Positions 8,982-18,224 of a stretch of 64,000 nucleotides of DNA are shown here, piece by piece; the stretch's first letter is position 1; the number at the start of each line of letters is the position of its first letter. Source of the DNA: Candidatus Thorarchaeota archaeon (GTDB lineage: Archaea > Asgardarchaeota > Thorarchaeia > Thorarchaeales > Thorarchaeaceae). The DNA lies in the NCBI GenBank assembly GCA_029855935.1, contig JAGSHN010000018.1:1-64000 (forward strand), in the 5' to 3' direction. The translations under genes were made by a program, and so were the position numbers. The notes below the pieces were generated by a model. That model did no database searches. It had not been told where the DNA came from and saw nothing but the letters and a program-made list of their open reading frames with translations.

Positions 8982-9668
8982 GTGACGTTGCTGGCCGAGA
9001 GTCCTATCACGAAGACGGTCCCACAGGGGCGTGCCAAGGAGGACAGGTTCGTGAGATTCGGAGATGACCATCTCACCATCGAGGACAAGAGCGTACGAAT
9101 CGCACGAGCTGTGTCCCGTGCTGCTGCAGCTCCTCTCTTCAATCTCTACACCGTCATTGTTATCGTGATCTTGTCGCCAGACCAGCTCGGGCCTCTCCTG
9201 GATTCCCTCAGTGCTGTGATGATCTGCGTCGTCCTGATGGTCACGATGCCTGTAGCTCCCATCCTGCTCAGTGCACATCGTGGTTATACTGACCTTGATG
9301 TATCGGAGCAGTCCAAGCGCGGCAAGTTCTTTCTCTTCTCGGTCGGATGTTATGCCCTAGCCTGGTGGGCCTACACCACTCTTCAGTGTCACATTCTCGC
9401 GGTTCTCGCAGCAGGGTACGTGGGTGTCAGCAGCAGCCTCCTCCTACTAAATCTCAGGACGAAGGTCTCGGTCCATGCGGCTGGTGTCTCTGGGCCGGGT
9501 ACGGCACTGATATACATGTACGGCCCGCTGGCATCCGTCGTCACCATCATCTGGATTCTGGTAGTCTGGTCCAGGGTAGTCCTTGTCCAGCACACACTCA
9601 GACAGGGCGCGCTAGGAATCGCTACTGGTGCAATTGTGACATTCGCTGTCTACGTATTGATGTACTGA
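8982..9668 (+). CDS. Multi-pass membrane protein, diverged PAP2-superfamily-like
   Basis: 228 aa, about 6 TM; KVSVHAAGVSGP ... WSRVVLVQHTLRQGALG resembles the H / SRxxxxxHxxxQ motifs of PAP2-like proteins. Confidence 0.6.
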   Translation: MTLLAESPITKTVPQGRAKEDRFVRFGDDHLTIEDKSVRIARAVSRAAAAPLFNLYTVIVIVILSPDQLGPLLDSLSAVMICVVLMVTMPVAPILLSAHRGYTDLDVSEQSKRGKFFLFSVGCYALAWWAYTTLQCHILAVLAAGYVGVSSSLLLLNLRTKVSVHAAGVSGPGTALIYMYGPLASVVTIIWILVVWSRVVLVQHTLRQGALGIATGAIVTFAVYVLMY

Positions 9669-9779
9669 CCGCCGCGGGAGCTTCATAGTGACATCACAAA
9701 AAGCCTTATGAAAACACAGCTAGGAGGGACTAGTAGAAGAGACTCTAACTCAGAGGGCCTGTCGACCTGATTCCTGTTT

Positions 9780-11078
9780 ATGCCTCGCCAAGACAGCAGG
9801 ACCGAAGGTGGTGAAGTATTGGCGGAGATAATCATCTGCCCAAAGTGTGGAAACCGTGTGGTAAGAGGATCAACCCACTGCCTGCACTGTGGTGCACGGC
9901 TGACGGATGGCATTGGCGCAGCCCAGCAGACGGCTGTCTCAGGGACCAAGCTGGAGACTTCGGAGGACTCACTTCACCTTGCTGAGTCCACCATGACAGA
10001 TATGCTGGCCACAGAGCAGACATCGCCGACTGGTGAGCAGACAGCCGAAACGGAAGAGGATGTTCTTCCCCCGATAGATGAGGGGCTGCTACCCGAGCCG
10101 GAGGCCGAGGGCGAGACAACAGACACAGGCGCATCTTCGCCCGGACTGCTGGAGGCAGAGACAGAGACAGCAGACAATATGACGTGGGATGTCGAGGACA
10201 TCTCTGCAGATGCAGGAGAGGGGATGAGAGTAGTCGAGAAGGAGGCGACAGTCGCCCGGGAGATAGAGGCCGACGAGGTTCGGGAGGGAGACCCGTTCAG
10301 AGAGGTGGCGCCCCCCGTCGTTGTGGACCAAGATGATGACAGTGTTGTGACCGATGATGTTGTGATGCAGGTCCTTAGGGACACAACTGAGGACGAAGAG
10401 GCCGTCCAGGCCGTCGCCCATCTCTTCCCCAAGGGGAAGGGGACCACTTCGCGCGAGTTTGTCGAGGTAGTGGTCGGAAAGCCGAAGAGAATACAGCCGA
10501 AGGAACCTATGCGAGAGCTGCAGACCCCCTCTTGCCCGAGCTGCGGGGCTATCCTGACGGGGGACGACTTCGAGTATCCCGGGTACGTATTCGAGGCCAT
10601 GGGTCGTGCTCGGATGGAGCACGGGGACGCCCTGCTTGACAATGGTGACCATGAGAAGGCCATCGAGGAGTTTGAGAGGGCCAAGAAGCTCTTCGAACGC
10701 GCGGGAAACGAAAAGCTTGTCGAGGAGGCAATGAAACGAGTGGACTATAGCTATGAGGCTATGGCAGAGTCGCACTTCAGCGAGGGCGAGAGTCACCTGC
10801 GAGCGGACGAGTTCGAGTGGGCCATTGTCCAGTTCAAGAAGGCTCGAGAGATCTATATGTTCACGACGCGGGCCAAGATGCGGGCCAAGTGTAGCGAGCG
10901 GATAAGAAAGAGCTATGAGGAATGGGGTAAGCATCTAGAGGAGGAGGCCGAAAGGATGGCCAAGCTCGGCGACTCGAGGAGGGCCCTAATGCTATATCAG
11001 GAGGCCGCCGAGAAATACCGCGAGGCCAACGCCGAGAAGAGACTACGTGGCCTCGAGAAGAAGATTGCGCGTGTCTGA
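9780..11078 (+). CDS. Zinc-ribbon protein with acidic linker and TPR-like helical repeats
   Basis: CPKCGNRVVRGSTHCLHCG at N-terminus, long Glu/Asp-rich segment, CPSCG, then TPR-like helices. Confidence 0.8.
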   Translation: MPRQDSRTEGGEVLAEIIICPKCGNRVVRGSTHCLHCGARLTDGIGAAQQTAVSGTKLETSEDSLHLAESTMTDMLATEQTSPTGEQTAETEEDVLPPIDEGLLPEPEAEGETTDTGASSPGLLEAETETADNMTWDVEDISADAGEGMRVVEKEATVAREIEADEVREGDPFREVAPPVVVDQDDDSVVTDDVVMQVLRDTTEDEEAVQAVAHLFPKGKGTTSREFVEVVVGKPKRIQPKEPMRELQTPSCPSCGAILTGDDFEYPGYVFEAMGRARMEHGDALLDNGDHEKAIEEFERAKKLFERAGNEKLVEEAMKRVDYSYEAMAESHFSEGESHLRADEFEWAIVQFKKAREIYMFTTRAKMRAKCSERIRKSYEEWGKHLEEEAERMAKLGDSRRALMLYQEAAEKYREANAEKRLRGLEKKIARV

Positions 11079-11086
11079 TGGATGCG

Positions 11087-11878
11087 TCACCTGAATAGGT
11101 CTTCTCTCGCGGGTCTTGGAATGGACACCGCAGCCGCTGTTTCATCAACCTCGTATCTGTAACCTCTGATCAGCACAACAGGCACCCCTTCATCCGCCTG
11201 CCCCATAAGGGTCTCTGCAGCCGCAGCCAGCTCGTCCGCTTGGCAGACGGTACTCCTCCGTAACACCCGCCCCCGTAGATCGACTCGTCCCCTATTGTAC
11301 TTGAACGGGCCTATCCCAGCCACTCCGACGGCCACATTCACTCCACCCCTACGCCAGGGCCGCCCCTGTGTGTCCGCGACTATCACCGCAACTCGATGAC
11401 CAGTGAGGTCTTGCACCCCCTGCCTAATGTGGCGTGCACTGGCGTCAGCGTCGAGCGGGAGCAGAACGAAGCAGTCTGGCGGAGCGTTCGACTTGTCTAC
11501 GCCGCCGAAGTTGCACACAAGACCATCAGGCCTCTCGGTGATGAGGGCGCGCCTTGATCTCAGAACAGCCTTACTCTCCCTGAGTGCCAGCTCCACGTGG
11601 ACCGGGTCCCATCCATTGTCACCAGCGATGCGGATGGCATCCTTGGAGGGTCTCACAGTAGACCTGTGAACCACTCGTCCCTCGGCCTTGGAAACTATGG
11701 TGTGCGAGACTACGAGTATGTCGCCGTCACAGAGCGGTTGCGAGCTGCGAGATAGCACGTCAACTATCAGTCGGGCAAGGTCGTCACCCTCTGACACTAG
11801 GCCGATGCCCTCGACACCAATGAATCGTACTCTGGCTGTCTGCACAGCCCAAGAGACTACAGCAACATTATTCAACAA
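11087..11878 (-). CDS. cofE: Coenzyme F420-0:L-glutamate ligase
   Basis: GDILVVSHTIVSKAEGRVV, VADTQGRPWRRGGVNVAVGVAGIGP(F). Confidence 0.92.
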   Translation of the reverse strand: MLNNVAVVSWAVQTARVRFIGVEGIGLVSEGDDLARLIVDVLSRSSQPLCDGDILVVSHTIVSKAEGRVVHRSTVRPSKDAIRIAGDNGWDPVHVELALRESKAVLRSRRALITERPDGLVCNFGGVDKSNAPPDCFVLLPLDADASARHIRQGVQDLTGHRVAVIVADTQGRPWRRGGVNVAVGVAGIGPFKYNRGRVDLRGRVLRRSTVCQADELAAAAETLMGQADEGVPVVLIRGYRYEVDETAAAVSIPRPAREDLFR

Positions 11879-12023
11879 TTCGGCATGTTGTGGACCGAAG
11901 AAAACGTCCCTCCACTCTACCGGAACTGATTCGCAGGAGAAACGCTACAGAGCAGGCGTTTTCAGGCCCTACGGGAAAACAATAAATGCGAACGGAGTAG
12001 AGCCTCAATTCGGCTCATTGTGA

Positions 12024-14141
12024 GTGTCAGGGGATCGTTACGACATCGTCATCCAAGAAACTCCAATTGGGGCGTCAATAGCTCGAGCAGAAAAGGTGAC
12101 AGAGTTGGCTTCATCACGAAAGAAGAGAAAGGCCAAGAGTAGCAGGAGGCAGAGAGCAGCTGCGGCAACAGCAGAGCTCCCCGCCGACACTGGCGACATC
12201 AAGCAGGGCACCATTGCGAAATTCATGCGCAAGAGGACGCAGCTGGTCGGCTTCGAAACCGGGCTCAATAAGCACACACAGTACGTCATAGAGTTTCTCG
12301 ACAACGCAGTCGACGCCCTTGAGAGCTGGTGGTGGAAGACCAAGAAACACCCGCGGCTGCAGGAGCATCTCGACCCTGCTATTGTTGAGGAGGTACGCGC
12401 GAAGCTCGAGCCCTCTCTATACGACTCTATCGCCCTGAGCAAGAAGCTGGAGAAAGAGATTCGTGAGGGGAAGGACGTAGAGTTCCCGACCCGACCAAAG
12501 GAAACCCTGGAGGAGAAGGTGAAGGCCTTTCGTAAGTTCCTAGTTCCCTTCAGGGCGCTGATCAAGAAGAATGAGCCATTCGCTGTCATTCAGCTCACTG
12601 AGGTGATGATGCCAGACCTTGTGCCGCTCGACAACGACGAGGGCCTCCGTGTCTACGAGTTCACATGCTTCGACAATGGTGTCGGAATGGTGGCCAGTGA
12701 CTTCGAGAAATACGGCATCTATCTGGCGTCAAGCAAGTCGGAGAAACTGCGTCAGACAAGAGGCAGCCAGGGCTTCGGAGCACCATCAGCCTTCAGCGAT
12801 GCGCAGAACACGACGGGAAAGCCCATATTCGCAATCACGAAACGATTCACGGCGTCACGCGCCATTGTAGCAGACTTCTTCACAACGACCGCCAACACCA
12901 AGCAGTACGAGGCGGGTCCGGTGGAGATGGATCTCCCCTTCGAGCACGGGACGTACATCCGACTATACTACCTCAACATCCAGTACCGTCGCGGATACGC
13001 CGACACGTATGCTCAGATGGCATCTCTACTCAACTCTCACGTCACAATCATCTTCATCGACCCCTACGGTGAGATTCACATCTACCCGAGGAGAGTCAAC
13101 CAATTCCCAAAGGAGCCCAAGTATGCCCAGCCGCATCCGGCCTCAATTCGAATAGGTGAGTTTCAGGATCTTCTCAGAGAGTCGCAAGAGAAGACCCTGG
13201 GAAGCTTTCTGACCAAGGCATTCTGCCGGATAAGCACAAACAAGGCGAGACAGATAATCGAAGCGGCAAACAAGGAACTCGGTCGAAAGAAACTGCCCAA
13301 GCTCAGTCTTCGGACCCCAATAGACTCTCTCTCCAAGATCGAGGTCGAGCTGCTGTACAAGGCCTTCTCGAGCCAGGACTACCTGGCACCTCCAACGGAC
13401 ACGGTGGTCCCTGTGGGCGAAGAGGTCTTCGAACAGACGATAAGAATGGCCTACGAGCCGGACTTTGTGACAGCAGTCACCAGGAAGCCAACATCCGGGA
13501 AGGGATTGTCCTTTGCTGTTGAGGTGTGTATAGCATACGGCGGCAAGATTCCTCCTGCGACATCAGCGACCCAGGTACTATGGAGATTCGTCAACAGAGT
13601 ACCCAAGCTCAGAGACAACAGTGACTGTGCCACGTGGAAGGCGTGCGCCTCGGTCAACTGGCGGAACTACAAGGTTCAGACCTTTGACAACGGCATTCCT
13701 CGCGGACCACTGATGGTCTTCATCCATGTCTGCGGTGCCTATGTCCACGTGATGTTCAAGGGTCAGAGTAAGCAGGCCTTGGCCGAGGACGAGGTTCTGC
13801 TGCGGGAGATCAAGCTCGCTCTTGAGGATGCTGGAAGGAGGTTCAGGAGATTCATCACACGGCGTGAGACAGCCCGTCGCAAGGCCAAACGCGCCGGGAT
13901 TCTCGCGATGTATGCTGATCAGTTCGCACAGAGCCTAGTGAATATCGTGAACACAGCAAAGGGGAAGCAGCTCTTTGACCCGGAGACGGTGGCTGGTAGA
14001 CTCAGGGACGCCATCACGGGATACGAGACTCGCCACGATGTTGTGGAGACCGAGGCCGAGGTGGCCGGTTCCGACCTTGTGGCAGACATTCCACTCGGAG
14101 AGCCTGAGGCCGTGGAAGCGGACATCAGGGAAGGTGAATAG
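12024..14141 (+). CDS. top6B: DNA topoisomerase VI subunit B
   Basis: GHKL motifs: EFLDNAVDALE, DNGVGM, GSQGFGAPSAFSDAQNTTGKP; GTG start. Confidence 0.95.
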   Translation: MSGDRYDIVIQETPIGASIARAEKVTELASSRKKRKAKSSRRQRAAAATAELPADTGDIKQGTIAKFMRKRTQLVGFETGLNKHTQYVIEFLDNAVDALESWWWKTKKHPRLQEHLDPAIVEEVRAKLEPSLYDSIALSKKLEKEIREGKDVEFPTRPKETLEEKVKAFRKFLVPFRALIKKNEPFAVIQLTEVMMPDLVPLDNDEGLRVYEFTCFDNGVGMVASDFEKYGIYLASSKSEKLRQTRGSQGFGAPSAFSDAQNTTGKPIFAITKRFTASRAIVADFFTTTANTKQYEAGPVEMDLPFEHGTYIRLYYLNIQYRRGYADTYAQMASLLNSHVTIIFIDPYGEIHIYPRRVNQFPKEPKYAQPHPASIRIGEFQDLLRESQEKTLGSFLTKAFCRISTNKARQIIEAANKELGRKKLPKLSLRTPIDSLSKIEVELLYKAFSSQDYLAPPTDTVVPVGEEVFEQTIRMAYEPDFVTAVTRKPTSGKGLSFAVEVCIAYGGKIPPATSATQVLWRFVNRVPKLRDNSDCATWKACASVNWRNYKVQTFDNGIPRGPLMVFIHVCGAYVHVMFKGQSKQALAEDEVLLREIKLALEDAGRRFRRFITRRETARRKAKRAGILAMYADQFAQSLVNIVNTAKGKQLFDPETVAGRLRDAITGYETRHDVVETEAEVAGSDLVADIPLGEPEAVEADIREGE

Positions 14142-16118
14142 ATGAGCCCTCGCAAGAAGGCGGGAGATGAAGAGGCAGTCCAAGTCACGCTGGAAGAGAT
14201 TGTCATGAGCAGTGAGAAGAGATCCAGACGAAGAGCGACGCGCGAGGTCGCGGAAACCACGCCTGTGGAGACTGATCTGGAAGGTATCAAGACCGTTGGC
14301 AAGAAAGTACTTGAGAAACTTGTGGATGCGGGTTATGGCACAGTGGACAAGCTTGCTCGATCCAAGGCCAGCATCCTCGCCGAGAAGGTAAAGGGACTGT
14401 CGAAGGAGCGCGCTCAGAAGCTGATCGATGAGGCAAAGGCGCTCAGGAAGGCGAGGCAGAGGGCAAGCAAGAAGCCAGAGGGGCCATCCAAAAAGACTAC
14501 CACGAAGACAAAGGGAGAAAAGAGCATCACGGAGTCCGAGACGACTGTGACACCGCTGACCGCTATACGTGGCATAGGTCCGAAGCTGGCCACGAAACTC
14601 ATCGAGGGAGGTTACGACTCGGTCGAGAGACTCGCCAGATCCAAGCCTCAGACAGTAGCCGGCATCGTCGACGGTCTGGGAATCACAAAGGCGCGGCAGA
14701 TAGTCTCAGCAGCGAGGGAGTATGTCAAGCAGAAGCAGATTGAGTCGCTTGTCGGACCAAAGGAATCGACGACAACTTCAAAGAGGGAGGCAAAACCATC
14801 TAAGAAGAAGACCACACCCAAGAAGACAACAAAGAAGACAGAGAAGGCCAAGGAGAAGAAGCCCAAAGTGACGCCAAGACGCAAGGCAAAGCCCCACGTC
14901 GCACCGCACAAGAGACCCGTTCGCAAGCAGTCAGGCCTGCCAGTCCCTGCGGCAGTGACTAAGCTCGCCGAGGAGCTCCGAAGGCAGTGGAGGGAGGCTG
15001 AGAAACGGGCGGCGTCGAAGACTGGTGACGAAACTCAGGCGACCGTGGAGGTCGTGGCACTCACCCGAGAGGAGACTATGGAGCGCCTAGTCGACGAGGC
15101 GATGGAGATTCTTAACGAGACAATGACCACAGGTAGGCCTGCCTTCGAGATACCCAGCAGGTCGTCCGACAACATAGTCTGGGATGAGGTCCGTGACCTC
15201 CTACTGCTTGGGATGAAGACAATATCGAGGCCGTACCACTCTCTCGCCTCAGTCGTCGATGCGACCCGGACTGCAAGGGTGATGGAGATAGTCTTCCAGC
15301 TCCTGCGTTCCAACCTGCACGCCACGAAACGAGAGATCTACTACTCTGATGTCAACCTGTTCAGGGACCAGAAATACAGTGACAAGATAATCGAAGATGT
15401 CGCGTCAATGCTGCAGACGACACGAGACAGCATCCACGTTGTGGCATCGGCCCGTGGTTCAGCCATGGGACGCGTGATAATCAGAGACGGCGGGGACCTG
15501 ATCGACCTGACTAAGATGGGAACAGGTGGCTGGGCCATAACGCCATTCCTCGATCAGGTCGAGATAGTGGAGAGCGATGCCGAGTTCATCATCCTGTCCG
15601 AGAAGGACGCTGCGGTCATGCGACTCGCTGAGTCCAAGTACTGGAACCGACAGCCGTGCATCGTCCTGACCGGAAAGGGCTCCGGAGATATGGCCACACG
15701 AGCCTTCCTCAAGAGGCTCGTCAAGGAGTTGGAGATACCAGCTTTTGCCCTTGTGGACTCTGACCCATATGGGCACTACATCTACTCCGTCTTTCTTCGC
15801 GGGTCGAAGAGACTGAGCTACGAGTCGCCATTCATCGCGACGCCAGAGCTCAAGCTGCTGGGCGTGTTGAGCAGAGACCTTGACGCATACAACATTCCGA
15901 GGTCGGTCCGCATACCGATGGAGCCTGCAGACATCAAGCGCGTGAAGGACATGCTGAAGGAGCCGTTCGTCAGAAAGAACAGAGAGTGGGTGGAGGACCT
16001 TCAGCTGATGCTCAAGATAAAGGAGAAGGCCGAGATTCAGGCATTTGCCAGCCACAGCTTTCAGTTCCTGACAGACGAGTATCTCCCAACCAAACTAGAG
16101 ACTGGCGACTGGATATAG
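14142..16118 (+). CDS. top6A: DNA topoisomerase VI subunit A (Spo11-like) with about 270-aa N-terminal double-HhH/basic extension
   Basis: REIYYSDVNLFRDQKYSD (catalytic Tyr region), TOPRIM-like ALVDSDPYGHYIYSVFLRGSK; start codon directly abuts top6B stop. Confidence 0.95.
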   Translation: MSPRKKAGDEEAVQVTLEEIVMSSEKRSRRRATREVAETTPVETDLEGIKTVGKKVLEKLVDAGYGTVDKLARSKASILAEKVKGLSKERAQKLIDEAKALRKARQRASKKPEGPSKKTTTKTKGEKSITESETTVTPLTAIRGIGPKLATKLIEGGYDSVERLARSKPQTVAGIVDGLGITKARQIVSAAREYVKQKQIESLVGPKESTTTSKREAKPSKKKTTPKKTTKKTEKAKEKKPKVTPRRKAKPHVAPHKRPVRKQSGLPVPAAVTKLAEELRRQWREAEKRAASKTGDETQATVEVVALTREETMERLVDEAMEILNETMTTGRPAFEIPSRSSDNIVWDEVRDLLLLGMKTISRPYHSLASVVDATRTARVMEIVFQLLRSNLHATKREIYYSDVNLFRDQKYSDKIIEDVASMLQTTRDSIHVVASARGSAMGRVIIRDGGDLIDLTKMGTGGWAITPFLDQVEIVESDAEFIILSEKDAAVMRLAESKYWNRQPCIVLTGKGSGDMATRAFLKRLVKELEIPAFALVDSDPYGHYIYSVFLRGSKRLSYESPFIATPELKLLGVLSRDLDAYNIPRSVRIPMEPADIKRVKDMLKEPFVRKNREWVEDLQLMLKIKEKAEIQAFASHSFQFLTDEYLPTKLETGDWI

Positions 16119-16149
16119 AACTGTGCCGGCATTGATGCAGAGAAGTGAT

Positions 16150-16182
16150 GAAAAGAAAATGAGGGGAGATGACAGTCCCCTC
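16150..16182 (-). terminator. Hairpin plus T-rich tract
   Basis: Minus strand GAGGGGA-ctgtcatc-TCCCCTC followed by attttcttttcatc at the 3' end of the 16182..17051 gene. Confidence 0.5.
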
Positions 16183-17051
16183 TACGCTAGCTTGTGACCA
16201 CAGTTGTTGCAGAACTTCGACCCAGCAGGGACAGGATTTCCACAGTTCGGACAGTATCCACCGCGGGACTCGACTGTGACTGTGTACTCGGCACCCTCGC
16301 CCTCACGAATGGTGGCGTGTATCTTTGTGGGACCCTCACCTGTGCCCTCGTGGATGGTGGCGTGCACCCGTGTTGCACCAGACCCCCCGCCCATAGCAGG
16401 AGCAGTTCCCGCTCCGACGGCTCCGGTTCCACCGATAGGAGCACCGCAATTAGTGCAATTGGGACCAGGGCCGACAGGCGCTCCGCAGTATGGACACTTT
16501 CCCTCGTCCTGTGCAGCCTTTAGGTTGGCAACAACGGAGGGTATGACTTTCTTCTGCTTGAACTCGAACTCCAGCGTTCCGCCCGACTTCAACTCCACAA
16601 TGAGCCGATTTCCACTCTGCGCAGCATTGCTGATGGCCACAAGCGGAACAGCTAGGCTCTCTGTCTCTCCAGACTCGCTCCTGTTGTAAAACGCGTCTGC
16701 GGTCCAAGAACTTATAGCGGCCCCAACCGCCGCATAGCCTATTCCCCGACCGATACCGCGAATTGCCGCACCACCAATGCCACCGACCTCTCGACCGACC
16801 CCCTCTAGAATCGCAGCACCCGCAATGGCACCCGCCAATGCGCCCACCTTCTTGAGGCTGCCAAAGAGGCCGCCTCTCTTCTTCTTTTCGGGCGCCTTAT
16901 ACCAGACGAGCCGAACGTCGGTGAGCTCTAGCGTGCCATCCTCTCCATCGAACTTCACGTCCTTCTCTCGCACCATCTTCCTCTCGTAGTCTAGTGTCGA
17001 GAGACCGGACTCGGAATATGTGACAGTCAGGAATGCAGGTCTTCCAGACAT
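16182..17051 (-). CDS. PH/GRAM-like domain protein with glycine-zipper insertion and C-terminal zinc ribbons
   Basis: DGEDGTLELTDVRLVWYK ... VPLVAISNAAQSGNRLIVELKSGGTLEFEF; GALAGAIAGAAILEGVGREVGGIGGAAIRGIG; CPYCGAPVGPGPNCTNCG and CPNCGNPVPAGSKFCNNCG. Confidence 0.7.
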   Translation of the reverse strand: MSGRPAFLTVTYSESGLSTLDYERKMVREKDVKFDGEDGTLELTDVRLVWYKAPEKKKRGGLFGSLKKVGALAGAIAGAAILEGVGREVGGIGGAAIRGIGRGIGYAAVGAAISSWTADAFYNRSESGETESLAVPLVAISNAAQSGNRLIVELKSGGTLEFEFKQKKVIPSVVANLKAAQDEGKCPYCGAPVGPGPNCTNCGAPIGGTGAVGAGTAPAMGGGSGATRVHATIHEGTGEGPTKIHATIREGEGAEYTVTVESRGGYCPNCGNPVPAGSKFCNNCGHKLA

Positions 17052-17241
17052 TTCAGATGCACCGGGTAGCAGAATAGAACGAATGCTCTTAACTCTGCCG
17101 TAGCACGAACGCTGCAGATTAGACTCATCTCGTTACACAGCACACGAAACGGGCCTAGAAGCGCCATGGCTAGAAATATTACGCGGGTCGCACGGACTAC
17201 AGACCGGCCAACCCAAGAATCCGATAGGGAGGATACAGACA

Positions 17242-18123
17242 GTGGAAATCAAGAGAATTGCAGTTCTCGGAGCAGGCCAGATGGGCAACGGCATAGCGCA
17301 TGTCTGCGCTCAGGCTGGCTTCGAGGTCAAGATGAGAGACATCGAGCAGAGGTTCCTCGACAGGGGCTTCGAGACGATCAAGAAGAACCTCGGTCGTGGA
17401 GTCAAGAAAGGCAGGATGACCCAGGAAGAGGCCGATGCGATAGTCGCACGGATAGAGGGCGTCTTGGACCTCAAGAGAGCTGTAGAGGATGCAGACCTCG
17501 TCATAGAGGCGATACCAGAGATCGTGCAGCTCAAGCTCGACACGTGGAAAGAGGTCGATGGTCTGGCGCCGGAACACGCGATTCTGGCATCGAACACATC
17601 CAGCATCAGTATCACTCAGATGGCGGCGATGACAAAGCGACCTGAGAAGTTCATTGGAATGCACTTCTTCAACCCTGTGCCAGTGATGAAGCTAGTGGAG
17701 ATCATCAGAGGCGCAGCAACAAGCGATGAAACGGTTCGTGTGATTGAGGACGTTTCTCACAGGCTTGGTAAGGAGACCGTCATCGTCAACGAGGCGCCCG
17801 GTTTCGCCGTCAACAGACTGCTGGTACCAGCGATAAACGAGGCGATCTTTGCAGTGCAGGAACATGTTGCAACCATTGAGGATATGGACAAGGCAATCAA
17901 GCTCGGCCTCAACTGGCCGATGGGACCACTCACCCTTGCAGACTTTGTGGGACTGGATACGCTGCTCTACATCTCCGACTACCTCTTCGACGAGTTCAAG
18001 GACCCCAAGTACAGAGCTCCCTCGTTGCTCAGAAAGATGGTCAGGGCGGGCTGGCTCGGACGAAAGGCTGGCCGCGGCTTCTACGACTACTCCGGCGAGC
18101 AGCCAACACCCATCAAGCTGTAG
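17242..18123 (+). CDS. 3-hydroxyacyl-CoA (3-hydroxybutyryl-CoA) dehydrogenase
   Basis: IKRIAVLGAGQMGNGIAHVCAQAGFEVKMRDI, GMHFFNPVPVMKLVEII, NEAPGFAVNRLL. Confidence 0.95.
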   Translation: MEIKRIAVLGAGQMGNGIAHVCAQAGFEVKMRDIEQRFLDRGFETIKKNLGRGVKKGRMTQEEADAIVARIEGVLDLKRAVEDADLVIEAIPEIVQLKLDTWKEVDGLAPEHAILASNTSSISITQMAAMTKRPEKFIGMHFFNPVPVMKLVEIIRGAATSDETVRVIEDVSHRLGKETVIVNEAPGFAVNRLLVPAINEAIFAVQEHVATIEDMDKAIKLGLNWPMGPLTLADFVGLDTLLYISDYLFDEFKDPKYRAPSLLRKMVRAGWLGRKAGRGFYDYSGEQPTPIKL

Positions 18124-18224
18124 TTTGGTGAGGTCTTCGACGAGAGGCCATGATGCCTCTCCGTCTTTCCTCTATCTATCTCGCCCGGCGTTGACCACTA
18201 TGTCTCCGCCGGAGCAACGGGCTG

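Noticed and set aside
10089-10934. 281-aa minus-strand ORF (and 9974..10684)
   Set aside because: Antisense to the zinc-ribbon/TPR gene; arises from Glu/Asp-rich codons giving Leu/Ser-rich shadow frames.
15459-16055. 198-aa minus-strand ORF
   Set aside because: Antisense shadow of the Top6A catalytic region.
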